The notes beneath the pieces were generated by a model. That model was not told the DNA's origin and did no database searches. It was given only the letters and a program-made list of their open reading frames with translations. The translations under genes and the position numbers were made by a program. From assembly GCF_001704415.2 (NCBI RefSeq), contig NC_030817.1:54855550-54919549 (forward strand): a stretch of 64,000 bases of DNA, read 5' to 3'. The number at the start of each line of letters is the position of its first letter. Position 1 is the first letter of the stretch. The DNA comes from Capra hircus (taxonomy: Eukaryota; Chordata; Mammalia; Artiodactyla; Bovidae). Positions 1 to 12,099 of this stretch are shown piece after piece.

Positions 1-814
1 CTGGCCTCCCCTCTCCCTCTCTCTAAGGCTGATGCCCGGTGAGCCCTGGTTTGAGGGGCCTAGGAAGAACCCAGACCACAGGCTTGGTGACCCCATCAAC
101 CCAAGTTCCAGGAAAGGGGCCAGATCAGTCAGACTGAGTCTCTTAGGCACCTTCTTGATCACAGAAGTCTGGGTCCAGTGTATTACAGCTAGCCACAAGA
201 AGTCTCCCCTTCTCTCAAAAGAGATGGAACGTACTCTCAGATCTCAGGGCTCAGGAAATAGAGCCCATCTCCTTGTTATCAGTGTAAAAACTCAGCTGAG
301 CTATTTGTGATCTAAATCAAAATAGAACTGTGTCTGGCAAACTCATTTTTCTCAGGCCCGGCAGCTCCCCAAGATACATTGTCTACTGATGGGAGGGTGC
401 GGGGGGGACAGACAATGGCAACTGCCAGGAGCCATTGATCACTTGTTTTATGTGCAGAATGAATCCTTAATCACTGTCGCTTCAGAAAGAAAGGGGAAAT
501 TGAGATGGATTCTCAAGTGCCAAAGGCAGGGAGCTTGGTAATTGTAGCTCTTTCATTAAAACTTTGGAGCGTATTAAGTTAGCCAGTGGCTGTGCATCTC
601 TGTCCACAGACCTCAACTTGGCTCATTGCTAAGGAACAACTAGGAGGAGTCCTGAGAGTCACAGGTAACTCTTTCCCTGTGAGCCAAGGGGTTCAGAATC
701 TCGTAGGTCACTGAGACTGGACATCTCAGGCTGGCAGTTGAAGACCTACCTAATTACTGGACCCAACTCACCCATCCAATCCTATCCCTTACTGCTCTCT
801 GAGCCTGGTTTCGC
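1..814. other. Intergenic, nothing recognised
   Basis: I see no exon-like pattern and no repeat I can name. Short open frames here show no family similarity. A G-rich run lies near 391-410. Confidence 0.5.
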
Positions 815-821
815 AATTTGT

Positions 822-1042
822 GAGTGCTAAGTCACTTCAGTCATTGTCTGACTCTGTGTGACCCTATGGACTGCAGCCTGCCAGCCTCCTCTGTCCATGG
901 AAACCTCCAGGCAAGAATACTGGAGTGTGTTGTCATGCCCTCCTCCAGCAGATCTTCCTGACCCAGGGACTGCACATGTGACTCTGACGTCTCCTGCATT
1001 GGCAGGCAGGTTCTTTACCGCTAGCACCACCTGGAAAGCCCA
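822..1042 (-). mobile_element. Bov-tA SINE
   Basis: This is a reverse-orientation ruminant tRNA-derived SINE, from CTAAGTCACTTCAGTC through the GCAAGAATACTGGAGTG core to CACCTGGAAAGCCC. It is flanked by the target-site duplication AATTTGT at 815-821 and 1043-1049. Confidence 0.88.
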
Positions 1043-1670
1043 AATTTGTAGATGAGAGCAAAGCCATGCAGTGCCTCATTCACCTATGCTATATTCTATT
1101 CTTCTGCCCCATTTCTTGCAGTAGCTTTTTCTACTGGTGGGGACACACTTATGTATTCATTCATTCTGCAAATACGATCAACAGCTTATTATGGGCTCAA
1201 GAGTTAGCAAGAAGAGTCTCAATAAGAGGCAACATTGCCCTTTGGTTCTGGGGAGCAGAAAAATATCACACTTATTACGAATGAAGCCCAAGCTTACATG
1301 CAGTACGTACATAGATATGCAGGTTCTTTTTACTTCCCATGAAGGAAGGTCAGAATGATTAAGAAAAAGATGTCTGAAAAGGTTCCTTAGAGGAGAAATA
1401 ATGAAAAGAAAGTCACTTGTCCACACTGGCTTACAGTGACTTTCTCCCCGTCTCATCTACTTCACGTGTCAGAACTAATAAATATGTCTGCCTCCAAGAA
1501 ACTTTCCCCAGTTGATCCCCCATTCCCCTTTGGCCCTCCTCTTTGCTCCCCTCATGATCTTCATGCAGCTAATTCACAGCATTAACCTCTGTGCACCCAA
1601 CTATGACTCTGACCCATGGCTCCATCTCCCACACTGGTCTAGAGGATGTACTCAGACAAGACTCTTATTT
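1043..1670. other. Intergenic, nothing recognised
   Basis: This unique-looking sequence lies between a SINE and a BovB fragment. No gene or nameable repeat is seen. Confidence 0.4.
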
Positions 1671-1868
1671 TCAGTTCAGTTGCTCAGACATGTCTGACTC
1701 TTTGCAACCCCATGAACTACAGCACTCCAGGCCTCCCTGTCCATCACCAAATCCCGGAGTTTACCCAAACTCATGTCCATTGAGTTGGTGATGTTATCCA
1801 ACCATCTCATCCTCTGTCGTCCCCTTCTCCTCCTGCTCTCAATCTTTCCCAGCATCAGGGTCAGTTTT
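1671..1868 (-). mobile_element. BovB LINE 3'-end fragment
   Basis: The sequence TCAGTTCAGTTGCTCAGACA begins the reversed BovB 3' terminus. It continues through CCATCTCATCCTCTGTCGTC and the CCCAGCATCAGGGTC block typical of this element. Confidence 0.85.
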
Positions 1869-1884
1869 AAACCTTTAGGGCCTA

Positions 1885-1950
1885 GAAGCATAGCCTACAT
1901 AGTAGCTGATCAATAAATACTGAACAAATGAATCAATGAGTGAGTGACAA
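1885..1950 (+). mobile_element. L2 3'-tail remnant
   Basis: The text TAGCTGATCAATAAATACTG followed by TGAATGA-like repeats matches the 3' tail of ancient L2 LINEs. Confidence 0.5.
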
Positions 1951-2714
1951 TTCATATCTCACTTTGCTGTTCTGAAGGTACAGAAAAAGGGAACCAACAT
2001 TTATTAAGACCCTCCATGATAATCCATGGCACAGCCTACCTCATGCCCATATTTACCATAACCTTGGAGATTCCAAGGCAGAAATTATTACCTCTGTGGA
2101 AATGAAGATTAAACAGTATTCCATGCAGCAGTGAACAGAAGCTCACCAGAACCTACTAAATTTTCAAAAAAATGTTCAAGCCAGTTTTTAAACCATTGAC
2201 AGCCTGAAATCAGCCACGATGAAGTATTACACCATGGAAATTGGCAAACATTATTAATCAAGGCTATTTCTTTCCCCTTTGAGACCTATAGGTTCCATGC
2301 CTGGCCAGAGGTTTCCAGGAAAGAGTAGAGTTTTTCCATTGTAACATATTGCCTGCCTCTCAGTTGAGAGTGGGTGGTCAAAGGGAAATATCCATCTTTG
2401 CATCATAGGACTTCATCCAGGATCTCACCTGATATCTCTTGCCTTTCATTGAAATCCCTTTCCTTGCCTTTTAGTTAATTATTGTGAGAGAATGAACAAG
2501 GACCCTTGAAAATTGCGCTTTTGAAAACATGGGGTCACCACCACTTTCTAGGAGACAAAGGTCAGATAGGAGAGTTTTGGAACTCTTTTCCATAATTGAT
2601 GCCCCAAAGCCAAAGTCCAACAGGCCTGGCAGTTACCTTCACAGAGAGCACTGCAGAAGCTTCACCTAGGGACTGCAATCATATTTTTTTTTTTCCCCAC
2701 CTCTCTTGAGAACG

Positions 2715-2815
2715 TAGGTCCTTTAGGGCAGGGACCAAAAGTTTTTGACCTCTGTATTCATCTCTAGAAACAGCTGTTAGAAAGTTGGCACTCAGTGCCT
2801 GTGTATGTTGAACAA
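2715..2815 (+). mobile_element. L2 3'-end remnant
   Basis: The segment GGTCCTTTAGGGCAGGGACC through GGCACTCAGTGCCTGTGTAT resembles the L2 terminal block (AGGGCAGGGAC ... CACATAGTAGGTGCTCA). Confidence 0.5.
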
Positions 2816-2819
2816 CACC

Positions 2820-4319
2820 CACCTGACCCCGACACAGCTCATCGGGGGACTGTCCCATACTTAATCCAGGTAGTCCAAGCAATGCTGCAGTGGAATTTAA
2901 CCTACTGAGTCCACCTTGAAGCTCAAACAACTCTCTTAATTCCTCGACCCTTTTGCATTTCCCATAAGACTCAAATGAAATTTTAAATGCCTTGAGAATG
3001 CTCTAGCTGTGTGTTCTAAATGTTAAATGTCTTATTAGACAAAGGAATTTGGGTCTGACTCCACTAGAATGCAGATCTGCTCGGAGCAGCATTAGCAATA
3101 CCTGGTGTTTCACCACATCACAGTATCATTAGCAACCAGACAGAGTTATTCAGCACATACCTTTTAATGTCAAGTCTCCGTTTTCTGACTGCTTGACAAG
3201 CCAGGGAGGATAAATAAAACAGGCTCCTAGGGCATCTGGTTTTTTCTCACATTAGGTTCCGTGATGGGATCCCTGATTTAAGACCAGGATCCAATTGAGA
3301 AGCGGTGCTGATGGCACAATAAATACTAGGGAAACGTCAGGCCTGAATTGGTGTTCTGTGTTAGTCCAGGACCACGCACTGTGTCATTATTTATATCAAG
3401 CAAACTCTTACTTTGGTCTCTAGAAAAGGGCATCAGAGGGAGAATTAATATTGAAAATGGAAAGAAAAAGGCATTCATGAGAGGAGGAGTGTTTGTCCTT
3501 GTTGGGGAATAAGAGTCAACAGGTAAAAATATTTTCTATGAACGTGTTCAAAATATTCATAAGGGACAGAGAAGGTTCTGCTTTTCCCGGCTGCTTTTGT
3601 CACGATCTCTACCTACAGCCTCCTGCAACTGACATCAGTAAAAAAGAATTAAAAGGATTCCTTATCAACAGTGATCAAACAGTCTAGAGGTTTTCTTTTT
3701 TTTTTTTTTTTTGACACAATATTCCAAAATGCTTTGAGTCTTTGAAACAAAGATTATTTGTTAAATTATACCAAAATACAGTTTAATTCTGTCCTTTCAT
3801 AAGACATTTCACAGAATTATATTCATAAATTAGAAAAAACAAATTCATGATAAGCTAGTTTTTAAAGAACTATATGGCCTCCATATTTTTATTCATCCTT
3901 TGGCTGGCTTCCTCGCCTTTTAAAAGTTGCATAACAACCTGTGGGGCACACTGAGAGTCACAGATGCAGGTACTGGGGTGCAGAGGGATCGAGTTAATTA
4001 CAGGAAGTCTCACAGCCAGCAGGTGCTGAAGCTGGGCTTCCATTCCTCAGCGACTGTCTCCAAGCAAGGGGCTCCCTCATCCTCACTTCTGCATTCCAGC
4101 CCCTGAGACCTCTCAGTCCCACCTGAAGGAATGCTAGAGGGGCCCTAGAGCTGCCCCTTGCCTCTTTCTCCCGCAGGGATCCTGCCACTTCCCAGAAAGC
4201 ATGGGGCCCATGTCTGTTACCCTAGTTCTTCCTCACAACTTTCTACAGTAAGTGGAATCAGAGGCCCCTGATTTGTATATGGCAAACGAAGCTCACAGGT
4301 GTGTGGAGTCACTTCCCAA
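2820..4319. other. Intergenic, mostly unassigned
   Basis: No gene is seen. A T-rich run lies at about 3693-3712 and a MIR-like remnant at about 3900-4045. The rest is unassigned. Confidence 0.4.
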
Positions 4320-4505
4320 AGTGAAAGTCGCTCAGTTATGTCTGACTCTTCGCGACCTCATGGACTATACAGTCCATGGAATTATCTAGGCCAGAATACT
4401 GGGGTGGGTAGCCTTTCCCTTCTCCAGGGGAACTTTCCAACCCAGGGATCGAACCCAGGTCTCCCTTATTGCAGGCAGATTCCTTACCAACTGAGCCACA
4501 AGAGG
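4320..4505 (-). mobile_element. Bov-tA SINE
   Basis: The reverse-orientation consensus AGTCGCTCAGTTATGTCTGA runs through CCAGAATACTGGGGTGGGTA to CCAACTGAGCCACAAGAGG. Confidence 0.87.
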
Positions 4506-4654
4506 CCATATGCAAATGGCAGAGTCAGTACTCAAACCTACCTTGGGATTCCAAGTTTCCTCCATTTTTGCACAGTAGTAAAAAGTCCCTGTGCGGGCAG
4601 TTTGTGGGGTGGAACGACTGCTTCCCCACACCTGTATGGTTAGAGCAGACTGCT

Positions 4655-4765
4655 GGCTCTGGAGTTAAAACCAGGGCAAGTTGCTCAGCCTCTCTGGGTC
4701 TGAGTCCCTCATTCCTCAAGAAAGACAGAAACGCCACCTGCCTGGGCTGTTGCAAAGCCCTTGGG
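4655..4765 (+). mobile_element. MIR SINE remnant
   Basis: CTGGCTCTGGAGTTAAAACC followed by CAAGTTGCTCAGCCTCTCTG and the CTCATTCCTCA block follows the MIR consensus order. Confidence 0.5.
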
Positions 4766-5150
4766 TGACACCCCTGACACCCCAGCAAGGCCATGCACAG
4801 GCACGGGGGATGGGGTGCTCACAAGTCCCTGTCAGATGCCCGCCTCCTGCTGGGACCTGGGGTATGTTTAAAGCAGCAACTGGACGGGAAGCCTCAGCCT
4901 GTTAGAGGGAAGAGTGGGCACACACCGGCCCCTCTCACCTGCACGGAGTTTCTTCTGAGGGACCTCGTCCAGCTCTGACAACGGGCCTCCTCGCAGAAAT
5001 ATCCCAGTCAGGGGCCGTCTCTCTAACCAAGGAGAGAAAACGAGGGAGCCAGCGCCAGGCTGACACCGGACACAGGGGCTGGAGATGTAGCCAGCCAGAG
5101 CTTGGGGCCTAATTATCCAGCGGTCAAAGCCCTGCTGACATCTGAGATCC

Positions 5151-5417
5151 CTGCTGCTGCTATTCACCTCAGTCGTGTCCGACTCCATGCAACCCCATAG
5201 ACAGCAGCCCACCAGGCTCCACCGTCCCTGGGATTCTCCAGGCAAGAACACTGGAGTGGGTTGCCATTTCCTTCTCCAATGCATGAAAGTGAAAAATGAA
5301 AGTAAAGTCACTCAGTCGTGTCTGACCTTCAGCGACCCCATGGACTGCAGCCTTCCAGCCTCCTCCACCCGTGGGATTTTCCAGGTAAGAGTACTGGAAT
5401 GGGGTGCCATCCTTCTC
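5151..5417 (-). mobile_element. BOV-A2 dimeric SINE
   Basis: Two reversed A monomers stand in tandem: CTCAGTCGTGTCCGACTCCA and, after the linker TGCATGAAAGTG, CTCAGTCGTGTCTGACCTTC. It ends GGGGTGCCATCCTTCTC. Overlapping open frames across it are SINE artefacts. Confidence 0.88.
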
Positions 5418-6029
5418 TATCAACCCAGAAATACCCGCCGCTGCCTTCCAAGTCTGAGTTCTCTCTCCAGGCACCCAAATTAAGCAAGGCTCAAATGAGG
5501 TGGCTACAGTGGACTCCAAGGGCCATTTCTTAGCCAGCACCCTGTAACTCCCGAGCTCCTAGAGAAGCTGCGGGTTTAGGTCTGCAACAGAGAGGTGCCA
5601 TCAAGCAGGAAAGACCTAGAGACATAGAACAGGAGCCCAGAGCACATCCAATTAAACTCCCTAAATTAACAGGTGATGAAACTAGGGCTGGGAAAGGGAA
5701 GTAAAAATAAAGCGCAGCTTAAACAGCGGTGCAGCTAAAGCCAGAGCCCCCAGCCCAGCTTTTCCAGCAGGGCTCTTCCCTCCTCCACGTTGCCTCTTTG
5801 GTACTTAGAGCCTGCCCTTGACAGAAGCCTGTTCATCCACTTGGAAGACATTGCTGGATTTGCCATCACAGAGATGCACTTACGGCTCACTTATACCCCA
5901 CCATGCTCTGCTCCATGAGTCCAATGACTCTCCCATGAGCTACTCAGTAAAGAACAAAATGCCTAGGCCAGCATTCAGCGGTCTCCTTTGGTGCAGCTCG
6001 ATATAGTATTTCTAGCCTTATTCATTCTT
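5418..6029. other. Intergenic, nothing recognised
   Basis: No gene or nameable repeat is seen between the BOV-A2 and an L2 remnant. Confidence 0.4.
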
Positions 6030-6138
6030 CCTCTTCATTCATCTATTCCACAAATATTTATTGAGCAGTAAATCGAAGGAGGCACCAAAGGATAAAGCAT
6101 TCAAGAACAAAACTCTGTCTGCCCTTGTAAAGCTCCTG
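6030..6138 (-). mobile_element. L2 remnant split by a Bov-tA
   Basis: TTCCACAAATATTTATTGAG is the reversed L2 tail. A Bov-tA has landed just after it. Confidence 0.45.
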
Positions 6139-6347
6139 TGTGTGTGTGCTAAGTCACTTTGGTCGTGCCTGACTCTATGCGACCCTATTGACTGTAGCCT
6201 GCCAGGCTCCTCTGTCCATGGGATTTCCCGAGCAAGCATCCTGAAGCTGGTTGCCATGCCCTCATCCAGGGGATCATCCTGACTCAGGGACTGAACCCAC
6301 ATCTCTCATGTTTCCTGCATTGGCGGGCGGGTTCTTTACCATCTGGA
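6139..6347 (-). mobile_element. Bov-tA SINE
   Basis: GTGCTAAGTCACTTTGGTCG through GCTCCTCTGTCCATGGGATT to TGGCGGGCGGGTTCTTTACC is the reversed element. Confidence 0.86.
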
Positions 6348-6907
6348 AAGAACGAGTGCCGTTACTAGTGCCAGCTGGGAAGGCCCTTCAAAGTTTGCAA
6401 TTTAGTATAACAGCCACATAAACAAAAAAGTACCATTATAAAGTATTAAGACTCAGGGACAGATACTTGCAGACCCATGAACCCAGAGAAGAAATTCAAT
6501 CTGAAGAAGGAGGTTATATCTAGGAGAATCTTCCAGGAATAAAGATGCCTAAGTTGAATTTCAAAGTGGGCAATGACCAGTTATCAAGGAAGGACCCAAG
6601 AGGCACCATGAGAGGGCATTGCCAAAGCAAAAGAAAGCCATGGGGAATGTAAAGCTCACGTCACATTCTTTTTCACCTCTGTGCTTTTGTGACTCAGAAT
6701 CTAAGAAGTTTGCTTCTTCATAAACGGTCACCAGGTAAATGGATGAGGCATGTGAGGAGTTTCAGGAAGGTCGAAGCTGTTGTGCCACCAGAGAGTGAGA
6801 CAGGTGGATATGACTACAGGCGAGGCAAGCAGCAGGACCACGGGTGAGGCTATGGAGGGCTAGGTGTATATTCAGAAAGGCTTACGCTTGATCACTCAGG
6901 CCAAGAA
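6348..6907. other. Intergenic, nothing recognised
   Basis: No gene or nameable repeat is seen. Confidence 0.4.
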
Positions 6908-7105
6908 TTTTTTAAAATTTTTTGAAATACAGTTGATCTACAATGTTGTGTTAATTTCTGCGGTACAACAAAGTGATATGTACATTCTTCTTCATATTCT
7001 TTTCCATTATCACAGAATATTGAATATGGCTCCCTGTGATATACAGTGGGACCTTGCTGTTTATCCATCCTGTGTATAACGGTTTGCATCCGCTCATCCC
7101 AAAGG
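6908..7105 (-). mobile_element. L1 3'-end fragment (ART2A-like, artiodactyl)
   Basis: CAGTTGATCTACAATGTTGT, then TTCTTTTCCATTATCACAGA and ATACAGTGGGACCTTGCTGT, match the reversed 3' UTR of artiodactyl L1. A related tail in the forward direction lies at 20.6-21.3 kb. Confidence 0.78.
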
Positions 7106-7319
7106 TCAAGGATTCTTGAAGCCTGGCCTTCAGGGTCAGAGTCCTTTCCCTTGAAGCTGTTACAAAGTTTTATGCATGAATTCAGCTTTTATCAGACTTC
7201 AAAAGGGATTCATGACTAAAGCATGTGAAGGATAATTGGGACAAGGGTTGAAACATGTTGGAAGGTTGTAAACCAGGGCCAGGGTGAGATTTATTATTTA
7301 TGTGGATCTTGCTGATTTA

Positions 7320-7400
7320 TGAAAATGAGGTCTATGTCTTTCACTGTTGCATTCCTAGTACCTATCGCCATTCTTGGCACATGTTAAGTGGTCAATAGGG
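7320..7400 (+). mobile_element. L2 3'-end remnant
   Basis: TTGCATTCCTAGTACCTATC followed by TTCTTGGCACATGTTAAGTG and TCAATA resembles the L2 terminal block. Confidence 0.5.
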
Positions 7401-7429
7401 AAAGAACGACAACATTGTGGACGATGGGC

Positions 7430-8170
7430 TTGAGGGCAAGGACCAGAGGCGTGAGATCTGTTGGGAGGCTGCTGGCTGCTGAGAGAGGCAAGCGAGAGAG
7501 GATGATTGTTGGTATAGAGTAAAAATGACGTATTTGAAAATAAGATTTGGAAGCAAAATGAATATGGTCGGGCGTGGGGGTGGTAGGCGGTAAATGAGAA
7601 GTCAAGGATGACTCCTGCTTGTCCAGCTTGAAAGCCTAACTAAATGGTGCTGCATGAACAGAAATCAAGGAAACAGGAAGCGGGGTGTTAGGAGTGGCTG
7701 GCATTTGGTTCTGTTGGGATGTGGCCCGCAGGGGGTGCCTGGGTGTCATCCAAAGGGAGATACAAAGTAGGCAGTGTCCGTGAGGCTGGTTTGGTAGTGA
7801 GATTTGAGCTGGGGGCAGAGAAGTGGAGATCAGGAATATAAAACCACCAAAGCCCTGAGAGTGAGTTCACACAGGGACACTGTACATGGAATAGGGAGCA
7901 GTCCAAGGACAGAACCTTCCAAAAGAAGCAGCACTGGGGAAGTGCAGAGAGGATCACAGACCTGTAAAAGAAAGAATTTCCACAGGGGATACAACGGAAG
8001 CAAGGGCCAGATGCACTTGAGGATGGAGGAAGCATCCAACTCAGGCTGATGAGACTGAGGGTTCAGTAGGCTAAGGATAAGAGCTAGTCACTGATTTGCC
8101 AGTAAAGAGATTATCAATGGCTTTAAGGAGAAGGATTTCAGTGGAGCAGGAGAAGAGAAAGTCAAATAGT
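7430..8170. repeat. Diverged ancient interspersed repeat, family unassigned
   Basis: Several phrases recall a mammal-wide dispersed sequence: GAGAAGTCAAGGATGACTCC, AGTCCAAGGACAGAACCTTC and GGATTTCAGTGGAGCAGGAG. I cannot name the family with confidence. It is not coding, and minus-strand open frames here are proline- and serine-rich noise. Confidence 0.35.
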
Positions 8171-8439
8171 GTGTGATTTGATGGACAATGAAGAAATGGC
8201 TCTCATTCAAAGAGCACCTCCTTTCACAGAGTTTATATGGCCAGAGGTGGAAGGAATTAGATTATATCAAGAGTGGACCTCAGGATAAAGGATAAATCTT
8301 TTTCAGATGAAAAGAACTTGACTTCTTGCTGTGTTTCTCTCACGACACTGTAAATTCTTTGAAAGCGAGGACAGCCGTGCTTTTTTTAATCCTCCCTCCT
8401 GTGATATCTAGTAACATCTGCAGAGAAAATATGAGTGCT

Positions 8440-8860
8440 CACTCATTCCTTCTTTATTTATTGAGCATCTACTATATGCCAGGCACTGTTTCAGGCCCTC
8501 AGGCTAAGTCAGAAACCAACAAGACAGACTGCCCCTCAGGGCACTTAATTCTGGGAAAATGGTAGAATTTCCATTTTACCGTGAGAGTAGGAAGCAGTGG
8601 CCTCATCGAGAAAGCAAGATTTAAGCAAAGACCTGGTGGGAACAAAGGAATTTGTTTGCCTAGTTGGAAAGTTGGAGAAGAACATTCCAGAGAAATGTAG
8701 GATGATCAATGGCCTCAGTTTGCCCAGGACTGAGGGGTTTTCCAGGATGTAAGTCTGTCAGAATGAAAAGCCTAAGAGACCAGCTAAAGGGCCAAGGCAG
8801 GAGTGTGGGTAATGTGTCCAAGGAGGCCAGTGTGGCTGGAGGAGAGGGAATGGGGTTGGC
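8440..8860 (-). mobile_element. L2-like ancient LINE remnant
   Basis: TTATTGAGCATCTACTATAT and GCCAGGCACTGTTTCAGGCC are the reversed L2 end. Diverged phrases AAGCAAAGACCTGGTGGGAA, AGAACATTCCAGAG and AAGGAGGCCAGTGTGGCTGG continue in the expected order. Confidence 0.5.
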
Positions 8861-9324
8861 GGTGGGGGAAGAGGCAGCACACATGCTCCACGGGCCCTGG
8901 AGCCGTTCATGGCCCCGAGCAATGAAGCCCCGTGTGTCAGGTGTGTATCCAGAGCCCAGAGAATACATCCACTAACAAAAACAGGGCGGATACAAGCTGC
9001 ACGCAGGATGAAGGGCTGTGATGAACCGCAGGCAAACACACTCACCTTTCTCAGCAACTTCCAGGCATGTTTACCCTTCCCTGGGCAGCAGCCCCAACCC
9101 ATCCCCGTGGGCTCCATGTCCCACCCTCTTAGTGAGTCTGCCATCCACCAGCTCCTTGCGGGAAACGCGCTGAGCAGGAGGGCCAGCCTGACCCAGAGAC
9201 AGTGTGGGACATCACCTATCACACACAGCACCCTCCGTACCCCACTCTGCCCGCCTCCACTCTGCCCAGCTGTGTGGCCCTTGGGGAGAGACAGTGGTTC
9301 TTCTTCTCAAGATTTTTTGATGTG
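8861..9324. other. GC-rich intergenic stretch, no gene supported
   Basis: Long open frames exist on both strands (8909-9535 plus, 8758-9231 minus). They have no recognisable domain, and the plus one runs into a SINE. Confidence 0.5.
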
Positions 9325-9491
9325 GACCATTTTTAAAGTCTTTGTTGAATTTGTTACGGTATTGCTTCTGTTTCGTGTTTTGGTTTTCTGGCCACGAGGC
9401 ATGTGGGGTCTTAGCTCCCTACCAGGGATAGAATATGCACCTCCTGCGTTGGAAGGTGAAGTCTTAACCACTGGACCACCGGAGAAGTCCC
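9325..9491 (-). mobile_element. CHR-2-type SINE
   Basis: The reversed element reads AGTCTTTGTTGAATTTGTTA, GGTTTTCTGGCCACGAGGCA and CTTAACCACTGGACCACCGG, then AGAAGTCCC. Confidence 0.85.
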
Positions 9492-9985
9492 AAGACAATG
9501 GTTCTCACAAGGGTAACCCATTCAGATGGCAGTGAAGGGGATTTCTTCTGAACTTTTCAAGATTTCAAGTAAGACACAGAAATAAGGCCCACAAATTCTC
9601 TTTTGTCTTATAAAGATGCTCACATGTGTGGAACCAATTCCTACAAAGTTGGCTTCTTTCAGAAACATCTCATAGAGCACGGGGCTGATGAGGAGAAGGA
9701 GAGGGGGATCCCTAGTGTCAGCAGATTAGGAAATCATGAGTTAAAACTTCAGCTAAAATGGAAGTGTGTGATCTGAGAAAAGCAAACCCACTAGGCCATC
9801 ATCATTTATTAACATTGGATTGTAGATTGGCCGGTGAGATGAGCTGTTCACAAATCAAAGATTCAAGTAGTACCAGAAAAGGAGAGGAAAGATGACTGGA
9901 GAACGGGAAGAACCCAGACAATTCCAGATAGGAAACCAGGAGGAAATGTGGACCCAGAGTTCAGAGAAATATTCTGAAAATAGGG

Positions 9986-10130
9986 ACTTCCCTGGCGGTC
10001 CGGTGGCTGACTCCACACTCCCAGTGCAGGGGCCCTAGGTTCAAGCCCTGGTCAGGGAGCTGGTTCCCACATGCTGTAACTAAAAGATCCCGTGTGCCAT
10101 GACTAAGACCCAGCTCAGCCAAATAAGTAA
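9986..10130 (+). mobile_element. CHR-2-type SINE
   Basis: GGGACTTCCCTGGCGGTCCG, TTCAAGCCCTGGTCAGGGAG and GTGCCATGACTAAGACCCAG give the forward element with a short A-rich tail. Confidence 0.84.
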
Positions 10131-10274
10131 GTTTGGTGTTTTTTTTTTTTGAGTCCTAAAAAAAATAACCACAAAGTAGTTTGCCATTCTCTACTTCATT
10201 TGCCCCTCTAAATCCAGGATGGCAAGAATTATATTATCCTCCAAGGAGAAGCACAACACGGCAGGCCCAGAAAG

Positions 10275-10479
10275 TACTAGTCACTCAGTTGTGTTCAGCT
10301 CTTTGCGACCCCATGGACTGAAGCCCACCAGGCTCCTCTGTTCATGGGGATTCTCCAGGAAAGAATACTGGAGTGGGTAGCCATTCCCTTCTCTCTGGGA
10401 TCATCCCAACCCAGGCATCGAACCCAGGTGTCCTACATTACAGGCAAATTCTTTACTGTCTGAGCCACCAGAGACGCCC
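10275..10479 (-). mobile_element. Bov-tA SINE
   Basis: The reversed element runs from TAGTCACTCAGTTGTGTTCA to TTACTGTCTGAGCCACCAGA, then GACGCCCC. Confidence 0.87.
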
Positions 10480-10486
10480 CAGACTG

Positions 10487-10712
10487 GATCTCAAAGCCCA
10501 GCTCTGCCACTCAGCTGAGCTGTGTTATTGGGTAACTTACTTAACTACTCTGCGTCTCCTATTCCTCATCCTAAACAGAGAGATAATTACAGTACCAATC
10601 TTATAAGCCTGCTGTGAAACTCAGATGAGCTAAGTCATGAGACACTCTAAGAACATGCTTGACACATGGTAAACACTCAGTAAATGTTATTTACTTTTAG
10701 CTGTTATTTATA
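10487..10712 (+). mobile_element. MIR SINE
   Basis: CAGCTCTGCCACTCAGCTGA, GGTAACTTACTTAACTACTC and TGACACATGGTAAACACTCA, then GTAAATGTTA, follow nearly the whole MIR consensus. Confidence 0.75.
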
Positions 10713-10809
10713 AATGAGGATACAAGGCATCAGAAGGTAGAGATATTTCACCAAGGCCACCAGCAGCAAAGTAGCAAAACCTAGATTAGGAGGCTTTGCC
10801 TTTCCCTGG

Positions 10810-10975
10810 AAAACTTCTGGGAACCTAGTTATGAGATGCAGATTCCCAGGCCCCACCCTGGACTTTCTGTGTGGGTGGAGCCGATGAGCTGGTGGAGCAG
10901 GTAGCCTGTGCCACAGGAGGGCAAGAATCTGCATTCACCAAGGACAGGTAGAGCCCAGGTGATTCTGTTAGAGAG
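10810..10975 (+). mobile_element. MER5-like hAT-Charlie remnant
   Basis: AGATGCAGATTCCCAGGCCC, then AAGAATCTGCATTCACCAAG and AGCCCAGGTGATTCTG, match MER5 phrases, but the copy is diverged and its ends are unclear. Confidence 0.45.
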
Positions 10976-12099
10976 GACTGACAGAGAAAAGTCTGGGGAA
11001 CCCTGGCTGGGACTCGAAAACTCCTCCCAGGTCCCGTGCCGCTGGACCGTGGGGCCGAGGCGGCCTCCCCACCTCCTCGACCCTGCTGCCCCCGACTCAC
11101 TGCGCACTTTTGTTTCTCTAGTTCCTGAAGGGAAAGTGCTATATAACCATTTTCAGAGTTGTCTCCAAGAGCTTTCAAACCAAGCCCCACTTCAGAATGG
11201 ATGTTACCACCGGGTTCTGTAATGGAAATGCTGACCTAATCTTAATTATGAGAGAGAATGTCTCTCAGATGGAAATGTGGTGACCTAGAAGACTCCATTT
11301 GCAAGTCCTCCTGACCTGTAAAAGAAGATGCCTGGTGGAATATTTCGGGTAATATATTATGCATCTACTTATCCTATGATCCCCATCTGCGGGCTTTAGC
11401 AAGGCAGTATTTTGAAGAAAGGGAGGAAAAAAAAAATGTATGAACACCAGGCTTGAGAACACTCGCCTGGATCACAGACCAGGGTGAGCTTTCTACTCTG
11501 CAGTGTTTTGCATTTCATATGAAGTGAAATCTATTTCAGGTGCTGCTGAAAATGCAGGAAAAGTACCAGGGACTAGAGCCCTAGGAATTAAACTGGCCTC
11601 AGTTCAGAGACACGGAGTGGTCTCATACCATCTTTTCTGCATATTCATAATTCACCAATGTGAAGAGGTCTTTGTTACCAAAAAAAGGAAGAAAGAATGA
11701 AACAAAGTTCCTTGGGAAGTATCATCTCATACAATCCCCTTCACCCCAACCCCGGAGGTTCCCATGTGTTATCAGCATCTGACTTTGTGCTATACCCCTG
11801 GCAGTCACTTCTTTGTCAAGACAGGGATGGCATGCGCTGCAAGTGGCATATATTTCTAACCAAGGCTGCTTCCCCAGAGACTGGGGCAGTATTTGCATAT
11901 TTAGCTCATGGCTAGGATAACAGGGCAGAGCCCCAGGCAAGGATGGATAGCCACTGTGATTCTATTTCATAGCAGAAAGCATAAACCCCTGAGGCCATGC
12001 CCTCCTGAGAGTGAGGAGTCATCAGTACCCATATGGGCTGGGCCACAACTGTTCTGAAAGCCTCCAGCTACAGCACCTAAGTAGCATTAAGTCAGCCCA
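10976..12099. other. Intergenic, nothing recognised
   Basis: No gene or nameable repeat is seen. Several AT-rich, unique-looking stretches occur at 11.1-11.7 kb. Confidence 0.4.

Noticed and set aside
5169..5540. Overlapping frames on both strands at 5.1-5.5 kb
   Set aside because: They are translations of a BOV-A2 SINE; the same peptides recur at every BOV-A2 and Bov-tA copy.
8758..9231. 157-codon minus-strand open frame
   Set aside because: Shadow of the same GC-rich stretch; low-complexity proline-rich end and no homology pattern I recognise.
8909..9535. 208-codon plus-strand open frame
   Set aside because: It has no recognisable domain, composition follows the local GC content, and its C-terminal third is translated from a reversed CHR-2 SINE.
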